Assembly: GCF_042647465.1 (NCBI RefSeq) | Contig: NZ_JBHRVN010000004.1 | Direction: 5' to 3' (one strand) | DNA: 64,000 bases | From: Wagnerdoeblera intermedia | GTDB lineage: Bacteria > Pseudomonadota > Alphaproteobacteria > Rhodobacterales > Rhodobacteraceae | Shown here: positions 44,596 to 52,823 of the stretch, piece after piece | Layout: each line of letters starts with the position of its first letter | Position numbering within the stretch: position 1 is the stretch's first letter | Notes under the pieces: generated by a model | The model's input: the letters and a program-made list of their open reading frames with translations, nothing else | Databases searched by the model: none | Told to the model about the DNA's origin: nothing | Made by a program: the position numbers and the translations under genes

Positions 44596-45015
44596 ATGAT
44601 CCGCTATGATCTGAAATGCGATCAGGGCCATGAATTCGACAGCTGGTTTGGCTCTGCCACAGCCTTTGAACGTCTGCAGTCCGCCGCGCAGCTGACCTGC
44701 CCCGACTGCGGCTCTGCAAAGGTGGCGAAAATGCTGATGGCCCCGGCGGTCGGTAAGACCACCAAAGCCCCCGCCCCTCTCCGCCAGCCCCGCAATGAGC
44801 GCGAGGCCGCCCTGGCCGAACTGCGCCGTCACGTAGAGCAGAACTCAGAATATGTCGGCGTCTCCTTCGCCAAAGAGGCCCGCGACATCCATGAAGGCCG
44901 CGCCCCGGAACGCGCCATCTGGGGCGAAGCAAAGCCCGAAGAAGCCCGCGCCATGATCGAAGACGGCCTGCCGGTGCTGCCTTTACCCTTCAAACCGGCC
45001 TCAAAGGCCAACTGA
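44596..45015 (+). CDS. DUF1178 family zinc-ribbon-like protein
   Basis: The 139-residue protein begins MIRYDLKCDQGHEFDSWFGS, and LTCPDCGSAKVAKMLMAPAVG follows. The Cys-x4-His and CPDC positions form a zinc ribbon, as in FmdB-like and DUF1178 proteins. A helical C-terminus includes VGVSFAKEARDIHEGRAPERAIWGEAKPEEARAMIEDGLPVLPLPF, which is strongly conserved in the alphaproteobacterial family. No function is known. It lies just upstream of purC, with 88 bases between them, and is preceded by a poly-C stretch in the intergenic region. Confidence 0.88.
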   Translation: MIRYDLKCDQGHEFDSWFGSATAFERLQSAAQLTCPDCGSAKVAKMLMAPAVGKTTKAPAPLRQPRNEREAALAELRRHVEQNSEYVGVSFAKEARDIHEGRAPERAIWGEAKPEEARAMIEDGLPVLPLPFKPASKAN

Positions 45016-45103
45016 GGCCCCCCTTCGCTTGACTTTGCCCCCCGAAAGGGCGGATAGCGCGCGCAGTCACCCCCGACGCCGCTCAAGATCCAAGCGAGGC
45101 ATC

Positions 45104-46063
45104 ATGCGCACCCTTCCCGACGCCATCATCCCGGAACTGCCGAACCTCTATCGCGGCAAGGTGCGCGATTGCTACGACCTCCCCGATGAGGGAGAGGGCG
45201 CGCGCCGCATCCTGATCTCCTCGGACCGCATCTCGGCCTTCGACCGCATCCTCGCCTGCATTCCCTGGAAAGGCCAGGTGCTGACCGGCGTGGCGCGCTA
45301 CTGGTTTGACCGCACCGAAGACATCTGCCCCAATCACGTGCTCTCCTATCCCGATCCCAATGCGGTGATCGGGCGCCACCTGAAAATTCTTCCCGTCGAA
45401 GTGGTCGTGCGCGGCTATCTCGCAGGCACCACCGGCACTTCGGTGCTGACCATGTATAAACAGGGCGTGCGCGAGATGTATGGCCACACCCTGCCCGAGG
45501 GTCTGCGCGACAACCAGAAGCTCCCTCAGGCCATCATCACCCCCACCTCGAAAGAATTTGACGGCGGCCATGATGAACCGCTGACTGCCAAAGAAATCAT
45601 CGACACGGGCCTGCTGCCCAAAGCACTCTGGGATCAGGTCTCAGAGGTCGCCCTCGCGCTCTTTGAACGCGGCCAGAATGAGGCAGCCGAAAAGGGCCTG
45701 ATTCTCTGCGACACCAAATATGAATTCGGCCTCGACCAGGACGGCGTGCTGCGCATTGCCGATGAAATCCACACCCCCGATTCCAGCCGCTACTGGAAGG
45801 CCGAAGGCTATGAGGCCGCCTTTGAGGCCGGCACCCGCCCGCCGAGCTTTGACAAAGACGTCATCCGCGCCTGGGTGGCGGCCCGCGTTGATCCCTACAA
45901 AGACGAGATCCCCGAGATCCCTGGCGAGATGATCGCTCAGACCTCTGCCACCTATATCGAGGCCTATGAGATGATCACCGGTCAGAAATTCATCCCCGAC
46001 ACCTCGGAAGCTTCCGTTCTGGAGCGCCTGCGCAAAAACCTCGCGCCCTGGTTCACCCGCTGA
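45104..46063 (+). CDS. purC: Phosphoribosylaminoimidazole-succinocarboxamide synthase
   Basis: PurC (SAICAR synthase) joins CAIR and aspartate in purine synthesis. This is the longer, about 320-residue form. Motifs are YRGKVRDCYDL, SSDRISAFDRILACIPWKGQVLTGVARYWFDRT, VVVRGYLAGTTGTSVLTMYKQG, ILCDTKYEFGLDQDGVLRIADEIHTPDSSRYW and SFDKDVIR. I chose ATG 45104; the frame is open upstream to 45029 without a start of that kind. A large hairpin repeat follows. Confidence 0.95.
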   Translation: MRTLPDAIIPELPNLYRGKVRDCYDLPDEGEGARRILISSDRISAFDRILACIPWKGQVLTGVARYWFDRTEDICPNHVLSYPDPNAVIGRHLKILPVEVVVRGYLAGTTGTSVLTMYKQGVREMYGHTLPEGLRDNQKLPQAIITPTSKEFDGGHDEPLTAKEIIDTGLLPKALWDQVSEVALALFERGQNEAAEKGLILCDTKYEFGLDQDGVLRIADEIHTPDSSRYWKAEGYEAAFEAGTRPPSFDKDVIRAWVAARVDPYKDEIPEIPGEMIAQTSATYIEAYEMITGQKFIPDTSEASVLERLRKNLAPWFTR

Positions 46064-46069
46064 CCTTCT

Positions 46070-46111
46070 CCCCACCCGGAGTTTGGCTTTTTCCAAATAC
46101 TCCGGGTGGGG
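46070..46111 (+). terminator. Large hairpin after purC enclosing a dispersed repeat
   Basis: CCCCACCCGGAGT (46070-46082) pairs perfectly with ACTCCGGGTGGGG (46099-46111). Inside it TTGG and CCAA flank CTTTTT. It starts six bases after the purC stop. The centre, 46082-46102, is identical to 29070-29090. Confidence 0.65.
46082..46102. repeat. 21-base dispersed repeat, copy 2
   Basis: The sequence is identical over 21 bases to 29070-29090. Here it forms the loop side of a long perfect hairpin after purC. Confidence 0.7.
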
Positions 46112-46166
46112 TCCGGGGAGGGCAGCGCCCTCCCCGGCCTCTCCGCTAAAGCCTGAGGCCCCTTTT

Positions 46167-48710
46167 TCAGTCCCGCGCCCGCAAAACCGAGGCCGGACGC
46201 GCCGCCAGCGGGCGCCACAGGAAAACCGCCCCCGCGATCAGCACCACCAGAACACCGCCGCTGATGATCAGCGCGGCAGGAAGCGCCGCAAAGCGCCAGG
46301 GCAGCTCCATCACAAAGCGCATCACCGCCCAGGACGCGACGGAGCCTGCCAGCACCGCCACCGCCGCAGCCGCAGCCCCCGCCAGCGCTGAGCGCAGTGC
46401 AAAGCCCGCCAGCACCGAGGCCCGCGACGCGCCGAGCACCTTCAGCACCGCCGCCTCATAGACCCGCGCCCGCTCTCCGGCCGCCGAGGCCCCCACCAGC
46501 ACCACAAAGCCGGTCAGCAGCGTTGCCAGCGCCGCAGCCGAGGTCGCGGTCGCCAGGGCTGAGAGCGCCTCTGAGGCCGTGGCCACCGCATCGCGGATCG
46601 GGATGGCAGTGATATTGGGCCATTTCTGCGCGATCTCGCGCAGCACCCGGCCCTCCTCTTCGGGCGTCGAATACACTGTGGCGATATGGGTATGGGGCGC
46701 CCCCGCGAGAGCATCGGGGCTCAGCATCATCACAAAGCCAATCCCCCCGGTGCGGAAATCCACCTCCCGAAAGGAGGTGATCTCCGCCTCAATCCCGCGG
46801 CCCAGAACAGTCACTGTGACTTTATCGCCAAGCTTCAGCCCGATCTCATCAGCCTCCTTCTGCGCAAAGCTGACCTCAGGCGGGCCGGAATGCCCCGCCT
46901 CCCACCAGCGCCCGGCGGTAATGCGGGTGCCCTCGGGCAAAGCATCGGCATAGGTCAGACCGCGGTCGCCCCGCGCCACCCAATGCTCGCCCGCCACCTC
47001 TTTCGCCGGGCGGCCGTTGATCTTACTGAGCACCCCGCGCAGCATCGGCGCAGTCTCAACATCGCGCACCGCCGCATCCGCCTCCAGATGCGCCAGAAAC
47101 GCGCCGATCTGATCGTTCTGAATATCGACGAAGAAATACGACGGCGCCCGCTCGGGCAGTTCATCGCCGATGGCACGGCGCAGGTTGGCATCGATCTGCC
47201 CTACGGCAGAAAGCACCGTCAGCCCCAGCCCGAGCGCCAGCACCACGGCCCGCAACTCACCGCCCGGCCCCCCCATCGAAGACAGCGCCATGCGCAAAGC
47301 CACGCGACCGCGCAGCAATGGCCGCCGGGCGAGCCAGCCCGCAAGCCGCCGCAAAGCCGCCGCCACCAGCAACAAAACGCCAAGCGAGAGCGCGATCCCG
47401 CCTCCTGCCGCCAGTGTGATCGCAGGCATCCCCGAGAAAAGGACCGCACCGCCCAGCAGCACCAGCGACAAAAGCGCCACCATCAAAGCCGCCGCCATCC
47501 CCGGCCCGGCACCGCGCCCCAGACCGTCGCGGTAAAGCGAGGCCGCCCGGATCCGCGCCATCCGCGCCAGCGGCCAGAGCGTGAAGATCAGCGCCGTCAG
47601 CGCGCCGTAAAAGGCAGCCTCCGCCAGGGCCGGACCGGAGATTTCAAAAACCGCAGGCACCGGCAGCAGACGGCTGAGAAGCGGGGCCGCCAGCAAAGGC
47701 AGCACCGTGCCCAGCACAAGGCCCAGCGCGATGCCGAGCAGCGTCAGCAGACCGATCTGCAAAAGCCCCATGCGAAAGATCAGCCCCTGGCCCGCGCCAA
47801 GGGTCTTCAGCGTGGCGATGGTGGCGGTCTTGCTCTCCGCCCAGGCGCGCACCGCAGAAGAGATGCCAACGCCCCCGACGGCCAGACCTGCCAGCCCCAC
47901 AAGCACCAGGAAAGAGGCCATACGCTCCACAAAGCGCTCAATCCCGGGCGCGGCGCGGCGACGGTCCTGCCAGCGCAGGCCGCTTTCAGGGAATGCCGCC
48001 TCCGCTTCGGCCTTCACGGCGTTCAGATCCGCCTCTGCGGGCAGACGCAGGCGGTATTCGGTCTCAAAAAGCGTGCCCGGGCCCAGAAGTCCGGCCTCAG
48101 CCAGATCGGCGCTTTTCACCAGCGTGCGCGGGCCAAAGCCAAATCCGCCGGTGACATTATCCGGCTCGCTCACCAGAATCGCGCTCAGATGAAAACTCTG
48201 AACCCCCAGCCGAAACGTCTCGCCCACGATGAGGCCAAGCCGATCGGCCAGCACCCGGTCCATCGCGGCCCCCGGCAGACCGTCCCTGGGGGCGAAGACC
48301 TCAGCCACAGGCATCGCAGGCTCAAACTCCGCCGCGCCCAGCAGCGGCCAGGCCCCGTCGACGCCTTTCACCTGGGTCAGCGCATGTTCCGCCGTCTCCC
48401 CCTCACCGCGCACCGCCATAGAGCGGAAATCAAGGATTTCGCTCACCCCGCCCGGCTGGGCCACCCGCTCCATAAAGGCGCGCTCAGCTTCCGTCGCATA
48501 GCGGTAGGTATATTTCAGCCGCGCATCCCCGCCGAGCATGACCGCGCCCTCGCGGTCCAGCCCGGCTGAAATCGCCTGCCGCAGCATGCCCACCGCCGAG
48601 ATCGCCGCCACTCCGAGCACGAGGCAGATGAGAAAGACCCGAAAGCCCCGCAGCCCGCCGCGCATCTCGCGCAGGGCAAGCCTCAGGGCCAGTGCCGTGC
48701 TGCCCTTCAT
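46167..48710 (-). CDS. ABC transporter permease, FtsX/MacB-like (YbbP type)
   Basis: The 847-residue protein has the YbbP plan of two FtsX-type permease units. An N-terminal helix (FRVFLICLVLGVAAISAVGML) is followed by a large periplasmic domain, then three helices near residues 255-370, a second set, another periplasmic region (VVETAPMLRGVLSKINGRPAKEVAG) and a final four-helix block. Such exporters handle lipoproteins, lipids or peptides rather than small solutes. It overlaps the ATPase gene by four bases. YbbA-YbbP next to a TesA-like esterase is a conserved neighbourhood in proteobacteria. The substrate is unknown. Confidence 0.88.
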   Translation of the reverse strand: MKGSTALALRLALREMRGGLRGFRVFLICLVLGVAAISAVGMLRQAISAGLDREGAVMLGGDARLKYTYRYATEAERAFMERVAQPGGVSEILDFRSMAVRGEGETAEHALTQVKGVDGAWPLLGAAEFEPAMPVAEVFAPRDGLPGAAMDRVLADRLGLIVGETFRLGVQSFHLSAILVSEPDNVTGGFGFGPRTLVKSADLAEAGLLGPGTLFETEYRLRLPAEADLNAVKAEAEAAFPESGLRWQDRRRAAPGIERFVERMASFLVLVGLAGLAVGGVGISSAVRAWAESKTATIATLKTLGAGQGLIFRMGLLQIGLLTLLGIALGLVLGTVLPLLAAPLLSRLLPVPAVFEISGPALAEAAFYGALTALIFTLWPLARMARIRAASLYRDGLGRGAGPGMAAALMVALLSLVLLGGAVLFSGMPAITLAAGGGIALSLGVLLLVAAALRRLAGWLARRPLLRGRVALRMALSSMGGPGGELRAVVLALGLGLTVLSAVGQIDANLRRAIGDELPERAPSYFFVDIQNDQIGAFLAHLEADAAVRDVETAPMLRGVLSKINGRPAKEVAGEHWVARGDRGLTYADALPEGTRITAGRWWEAGHSGPPEVSFAQKEADEIGLKLGDKVTVTVLGRGIEAEITSFREVDFRTGGIGFVMMLSPDALAGAPHTHIATVYSTPEEEGRVLREIAQKWPNITAIPIRDAVATASEALSALATATSAAALATLLTGFVVLVGASAAGERARVYEAAVLKVLGASRASVLAGFALRSALAGAAAAAVAVLAGSVASWAVMRFVMELPWRFAALPAALIISGGVLVVLIAGAVFLWRPLAARPASVLRARD

Positions 48711-49435
48711 GCCGCACCCTCCGCCGGGCGGCCGGCAGCGCCTGCCTCCGCATCAATCCGGCCGTCGACCAGACGGATCACCCGGTCGCAGCGCGCGGCC
48801 AGTTCCGGCGCATGGGTAACAAGCACCAGGGTCGCACCATGACGATCCCGCAGACCGAAGAGCAGATCCATGATCGCCTGCCCGTTCACCCCGTCGAGGT
48901 TCCCGGTCGGCTCATCCGCGAGCAGAATGCGCGGGCGCGTCACCGAGGCGCGGGCAAGCGCCACGCGCTGCTGCTCTCCGCCCGACATCTGCGCGGGATA
49001 ATGATCAACGCGCGCCCCGAGCCCGACCGACACCAGTTCTTCGCGGGCGCGCGCAAAGGCATCCTTCGCCCCCGCAAGCTCCAGCGGCACGGCCACATTC
49101 TCCAGCGCGGTCATCGTCGGCAGCAGATGGAAGCTCTGAAAGACCACCCCCATATTATCACGCCGGAAGCGCGCGAGGGCATCTTCGGACATCGCACCGA
49201 GATTTTGCCCCAGGGCGATCATATCCCCCCCCGTGGCCCGCTCCAGCCCGCCCATCAGCATCAGAAGCGAAGATTTGCCGGAGCCGGAGGGGCCGATCAG
49301 CCCGATGGTCTCTCCGGCCTCTACATTGAGAGAAATCCCGCGTAGGATCGTCACCGGACCGGCATTGCCTGCCAGCTCCAGTTGCACATCACTGAGGGAA
49401 AGCACCGTGGTCTTCGTTTCTGCCTGCTCTGTCAT
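48707..49435 (-). CDS. ABC transporter ATPase, LolD/YbbA-like
   Basis: A 242-residue ABC ATPase with Walker A GPSGSGKSS, Q-loop VFQSFHLLPTMTALENVAVPLELAG, signature MSGGEQQRVALARA and Walker B ILLADEPTGNLDG, the MacB/LolD subclass. It pairs with the overlapping FtsX-like permease. The ATG at 49435 lies inside the 5' end of the divergent esterase gene (29-base overlap), so the two promoters lie within each other's coding regions. An internal GTG could give a slightly shorter form. Confidence 0.92.
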   Translation of the reverse strand: MTEQAETKTTVLSLSDVQLELAGNAGPVTILRGISLNVEAGETIGLIGPSGSGKSSLLMLMGGLERATGGDMIALGQNLGAMSEDALARFRRDNMGVVFQSFHLLPTMTALENVAVPLELAGAKDAFARAREELVSVGLGARVDHYPAQMSGGEQQRVALARASVTRPRILLADEPTGNLDGVNGQAIMDLLFGLRDRHGATLVLVTHAPELAARCDRVIRLVDGRIDAEAGAAGRPAEGAA

Positions 49436-50108
49436 TGCCCGATCAGCCCTTTGCGTTCCGGTTGTCTCTGCCCTTACGGCCTTCCTTTTGCTGGCCGCCC
49501 CTGCTCAGGCGCAGCCGCAAAAGCTCATCGCGCTCGGCGACAGCCTGACCCAGGGGTATGGTCTGGCTGAAGGTGACGGCTTTGTGCCGCAACTGGAAGC
49601 CTGGCTGCGCCAAAAAGGTTACGATGTTCAGCTTGTTAACGCAGGTGTGTCCGGAGATACCTCGCAGGGTGGCCTGTCCAGGCTGGAATGGACCCTTTCT
49701 GAGGGGGCCGATGCGATGATCGTCACCCTTGGCGGCAATGATCTGCTGCGGGGGCTGGACCCCGCGCTGACCCGCCGCAACCTGGACGCGATTCTCTCCG
49801 GCGCTGCGGCAAAAGACGTCCCCGTCCTGCTGGTCGCCATGGAAGCGCCGGGAAACTACGGCCCGCAGTACCGCGAAGAGTTTGACCGCCTGTATCCGGA
49901 ACTGGCCGAAAAGCATGGTGTTCTCTTAGGCGAAAGTTTCCTCAAGCCGCTGGTGCGCGGCGAGACCAATCTCTCTGTCATGCGTGACTTTATGCAGGGC
50001 GATGGCATCCACCCCAACCGCGAGGGGGTGACAAAGATTGTTGAGGCCATGGGGCCAAAGGTGGCAGAGCTGCTGGACCAGGCCCGCATGCGCCGTGAAA
50101 CGAAATAA
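49407..50108 (+). CDS. tesA: Exported GDSL arylesterase/lysophospholipase (TesA-like)
   Basis: The 233-residue protein begins at GTG 49407 behind GAGGG at eight-base spacing and carries a signal peptide ending LLLAAPAQAQ. SGNH hydrolase blocks are all visible: GDSLTQGYGL (catalytic Ser), NAGVSGDTSQGG, LGGNDLLRG and DGIHPNREG (Asp/His pair). It hydrolyses acyl or aryl esters in the periplasm; E. coli TesA has thioesterase and lysophospholipase activity. It is divergent from and overlaps the ABC ATPase gene. An oxidoreductase gene follows after 11 bases. Confidence 0.92.
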   Translation: MVFVSACSVIARSALCVPVVSALTAFLLLAAPAQAQPQKLIALGDSLTQGYGLAEGDGFVPQLEAWLRQKGYDVQLVNAGVSGDTSQGGLSRLEWTLSEGADAMIVTLGGNDLLRGLDPALTRRNLDAILSGAAAKDVPVLLVAMEAPGNYGPQYREEFDRLYPELAEKHGVLLGESFLKPLVRGETNLSVMRDFMQGDGIHPNREGVTKIVEAMGPKVAELLDQARMRRETK

Positions 50109-50119
50109 GGAAAGCGACC

Positions 50120-51136
50120 ATGACCCGCAGCCGTGAGCTTCATCTTGTCGCCCGCCCGACCGGACTGCCCGGGCCGGAGGTCTACCACATGGCCGAGCGT
50201 GACCTGCCCCGGCCCGTGCAGGGCGAGATCCTCGTGCAGATCCGCTGGCTCTCCCTTGATCCCTATATGCGCGGTCGGATGAATGACGCCAAAAGCTATG
50301 TCGAGCCCTTCCGCCTCAATGCCCCCCTCGACGGGGGCGTGATCGCCGAGGTGATGGAAAGCCATGATCCGGGCTTTGAGGCCGGAGATCTGGTGCTGGC
50401 CCATGGCCCCTGGGCCGAATATGCCGTGCTGAAAGCCGCCGGTGCACAAAAGCTGCCCCGTGGCAGCCGTGTGCCGCCGCAGGCCTGGCTCTCGGTTCTG
50501 GGCATGCCGGGGATGACCGCCTGGACCGGGCTGAACCGCATTGCGGAGGCAAAGGCCGGTGAAACCATCCTGGTCTCCTCGGCAGCCGGGGCCGTGGGCA
50601 GCCTTGCCGCGCAGCTTGCGCGTGAAAAGGGTCTGCGCGTGATCGGCGTCGCCGGGGGCGCTGACAAATGCGCGCAGGCCGTGGCGGAGTTTGGCTGCGA
50701 TCTTTGTCTCGATCACCGCGGCAAAGAGGCCAGAGAGCTGTCGAAAGAAATCGCAGAGGCCGCCCCCCACGGCGTTGATATTTATTTTGAGAATGTCGGC
50801 GGCACCACGCTGCAGGCGGTTCTGCCGCGCATGAATACCTTCGGCCGCATCGCGCTCTGCGGGGCGATTGCCTGGTATAACGACCCTGCCTCCGCCCCCC
50901 CGGCCAGCCATATCTGGATGCCGATCATTCAGAAACGCCTGCGTGTGGAAGGCTTCATCGTCTCCGATCACGCCGCCCACCGCGGGGCCTTCTTTGACGA
51001 AGTGCTGCCCCTGGTCGAGGCCGGAAAAATCCTCTGGCATGAGACCGTGGCCAATGGGCTTGAGGCCGCGCCTGAGGCCTTCGCCGGACTTTTGCAGGGG
51101 AAGAACACCGGCAAACAGCTGGTGCGGATCAGCTGA
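50120..51136 (+). CDS. NADP-dependent MDR-family oxidoreductase
   Basis: The 338-residue protein belongs to the zinc-free medium-chain reductases of the leukotriene B4 dehydrogenase/CurA type. LSLDPYMRGRM occurs in the N-domain, LGMPGMTAWTGLNRIAEAKAGETILVSSAAGAVGS contains the NADP-binding loop, and VDIYFENVGGTTLQAVLPRMNTFGRIALCGAIAWYND is characteristic. It reduces activated double bonds of enones or similar compounds; the physiological substrate is unknown. It lies 11 bases after tesA and 20 before slyX and is probably in one transcript. Confidence 0.9.
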   Translation: MTRSRELHLVARPTGLPGPEVYHMAERDLPRPVQGEILVQIRWLSLDPYMRGRMNDAKSYVEPFRLNAPLDGGVIAEVMESHDPGFEAGDLVLAHGPWAEYAVLKAAGAQKLPRGSRVPPQAWLSVLGMPGMTAWTGLNRIAEAKAGETILVSSAAGAVGSLAAQLAREKGLRVIGVAGGADKCAQAVAEFGCDLCLDHRGKEARELSKEIAEAAPHGVDIYFENVGGTTLQAVLPRMNTFGRIALCGAIAWYNDPASAPPASHIWMPIIQKRLRVEGFIVSDHAAHRGAFFDEVLPLVEAGKILWHETVANGLEAAPEAFAGLLQGKNTGKQLVRIS

Positions 51137-51156
51137 GAGCCTGCTAAAAGCGCGCC

Positions 51157-51363
51157 ATGACAGATCGTATCGAAGCCCTTGAAGTCCTGGTCGCCCACCT
51201 CAACCGCGCGGTGGACGACCTTTCTGACGTTGTCGCCCGCCAAAGCCGCGAAATCGACGTCCTGCTGCGCCGCGTCGGCATGCTGATGGAGCGCGAGGCC
51301 GAACGCGAGGCGGATGGCTCGAACTCCATCCCCCTGGCCGACCAGCGCCCGCCACACTGGTGA
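51157..51363 (+). CDS. slyX: SlyX family coiled-coil protein
   Basis: A 68-residue protein, MTDRIEALEVLVAHLNRAVD and onward, with heptad-like Leu/Val spacing (IDVLLRRVGMLMERE) and the conserved ending PPHW (LADQRPPHW), both typical of SlyX. SlyX is a small cytoplasmic coiled-coil protein of uncertain function. It is the last gene before the insertion-sequence island, which begins 53 bases downstream; the gene itself is intact. Confidence 0.88.
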   Translation: MTDRIEALEVLVAHLNRAVDDLSDVVARQSREIDVLLRRVGMLMEREAEREADGSNSIPLADQRPPHW

Positions 51364-51493
51364 GCCGCAGGCGCCGTTGGAGCAGCCTGATTGCGGATCG
51401 GCGGAGGGGTAATGAGGCGCTGATGTTGTAACCGCCCCCCGACGGCATCTTTGTGCCAAGGTGGGATCGTCACAATCCATTAGGGAGGCGGTC

Positions 51494-52522
51494 ATGTCGG
51501 AGATTACTACAATCGGCCTGGATCTGGCAAAGAATGTGTTCCAGCTTCATGGTGCCGATCAATCTGGAAAGGCTGTTCTGCGCAAGAAGCTGCGGCGCGA
51601 TCAGGTTCTGGCCTTTTTCTCAACGCTCCCATCTTGTGTTGTCGCCATGGAAGCTTGTGGTGGCGCGCACTTCTGGGGGCGTGAGATAGGCAAGCTGGGC
51701 CATGACGTGCGGCTGATCCCGCCGGCCTATGTGAAGCCCTTCGTGAAGCGGCAAAAAAATGATGCCGCCGATGCCGAAGCGATTTGCGAAGCGGCCCAAA
51801 GGCCGACGATGCGCTTCGTGCCGGTGAAGAGCGAAAAGACCCAGGGCTCAGCCATGGTCTTTCGGGTCCGCGAAGTGCTGATCCGTCAGCGCACCCAGCT
51901 CATCAACGCGTTTCGTGGTCACCTGACGGAATTCGGTCAGGTCGTGCCGCAGGGCCCATCCAACGTCCAGAAGCTGATCAGGATCGTCGAGGATCAGACT
52001 TGCGGGCTGCCTTCCGAGGCAATGGCGACCCTGCAGGTTCTGATCCTCTCACTTCGCCATCTGGAGGCAGAGATCACAAAGCTTGATGCAGAGATCGCGC
52101 GCCGTGCCAAAGAAGATGATCTGGCCAGGCGGCTGATGACGATCCCTGGCATCGGGCCACTGATCGCCACGGCCTTTGCAACACTGGCGCCAGCAGCCGA
52201 GACCTTCCACAAAGGCCGGGATTTTGCCGCATGGTTAGGCCTCGTGCCCCGACAACACTCGACAGGTGGTAAGCAGCGGCTGGGGGCTACAACGAAGATG
52301 GGTGAGAGATCGCTGCGACGCTTGCTGATCATCGGCGCCAACAGCGTAATCATCAAACGGAATGTGCATGCTGGCGCAAAGCACGGAACATGGCTGAGCG
52401 ACATGGTCGGCCGCAAGCCCACTATGCTGGTGCGGGTCGCACTGGCCAACAAGATGGCGCGGATCGTATGGGCCCTGATGGCCCGCGGTGGCGTCTACAA
52501 GGCTCCGGCCGTGGCGGCATAA
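51494..52522 (+). CDS. IS110/IS1111 family transposase (DEDD type), copy A
   Basis: The 342-residue protein has the RuvC-like DEDD N-domain (TTIGLDLAKNVFQLHG with the first Asp, VVAMEACGGAHFWGRE with the Glu, KRQKNDAADAEAICEAA with the Asp pair). The C-terminal Tnp_20 domain contains LMTIPGIGPLIATAFATLAP, DFAAWLGLVPRQHSTGGKQRLG and the conserved catalytic Ser region RRLLIIGANSV. A GGGAGG site precedes ATG 51494. The gene is intact, and its copy at 54365-55393 differs at a small number of residues (for example AFFSTLPS versus VFLSTLPP). Both could be active. Confidence 0.95.
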   Translation: MSEITTIGLDLAKNVFQLHGADQSGKAVLRKKLRRDQVLAFFSTLPSCVVAMEACGGAHFWGREIGKLGHDVRLIPPAYVKPFVKRQKNDAADAEAICEAAQRPTMRFVPVKSEKTQGSAMVFRVREVLIRQRTQLINAFRGHLTEFGQVVPQGPSNVQKLIRIVEDQTCGLPSEAMATLQVLILSLRHLEAEITKLDAEIARRAKEDDLARRLMTIPGIGPLIATAFATLAPAAETFHKGRDFAAWLGLVPRQHSTGGKQRLGATTKMGERSLRRLLIIGANSVIIKRNVHAGAKHGTWLSDMVGRKPTMLVRVALANKMARIVWALMARGGVYKAPAVAA

Positions 52523-52774
52523 TCCGTCAGGTCGAGAGACGTCGGAGCGGAAGAGGGCAAGGAGACGTTTGGCGATACGGTCGTGAGACAGGATCAGGAG
52601 AACCAGTTGCGCAACACGTGCCAAGGCGCACGCGGCTTTGATTTGGACCTGATCTGCGAACACCATAGTGGCCCGCGGCATGAGATGGCCGCATCTAAGG
52701 CCGGATACATGTCAGCACCCGACAACGCGCCAAAAAGATCCCAAATACCCTCTTGCGCAAGGGGCGGTTATACA
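52523..52774 (+). ncRNA. Candidate guide (bridge/seek) RNA region of the IS1111-type element
   Basis: The IS1111 group is known to encode a guide RNA downstream of its transposase. This 252-base non-coding end contains CGCAACA (52610-52616), the exact complement of the right half of the insertion site TGTTGCG. It also contains GGCGC (52625-52629), identical to the left half. ATACATG (52705-52711) is identical to the element's own right terminus (52770-52776), and ACAAC (52722-52726) is complementary to its left terminus (51425-51429). RNA boundaries and folding are not determined. Confidence 0.45.
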
Positions 52775-52823
52775 TGTTGCGTAAATCGACTTTTGGGTAA
52801 ACAGCCCCTTTCCCCCCGTGAAG

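Larger units (their letters stand above)
51423..52774 (+). mobile_element. IS1111-type (IS110 family) element, copy A
   Basis: A 1352-base element flanked by TG on both sides (51421-51422 and 52775-52776). Its ends have subterminal inverted repeats TAACCGCCCC (starting at 51429) and GGGGCGGTTA (52761-52770), a hallmark of the IS1111 group. One transposase is encoded, with only about 70 non-coding bases before it and about 250 after it. It is inserted in the terminal inverted repeat of an IS903-like element. IS110-family members make no target duplication beyond a short core, in agreement. Confidence 0.82.

Noticed and set aside
46686..48569. A 627-codon open frame opposite the FtsX-like permease
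   Set aside because: The translation is rich in Gln, Arg, His and Pro, the usual signature of an antisense shadow of a G+C-rich membrane protein gene.
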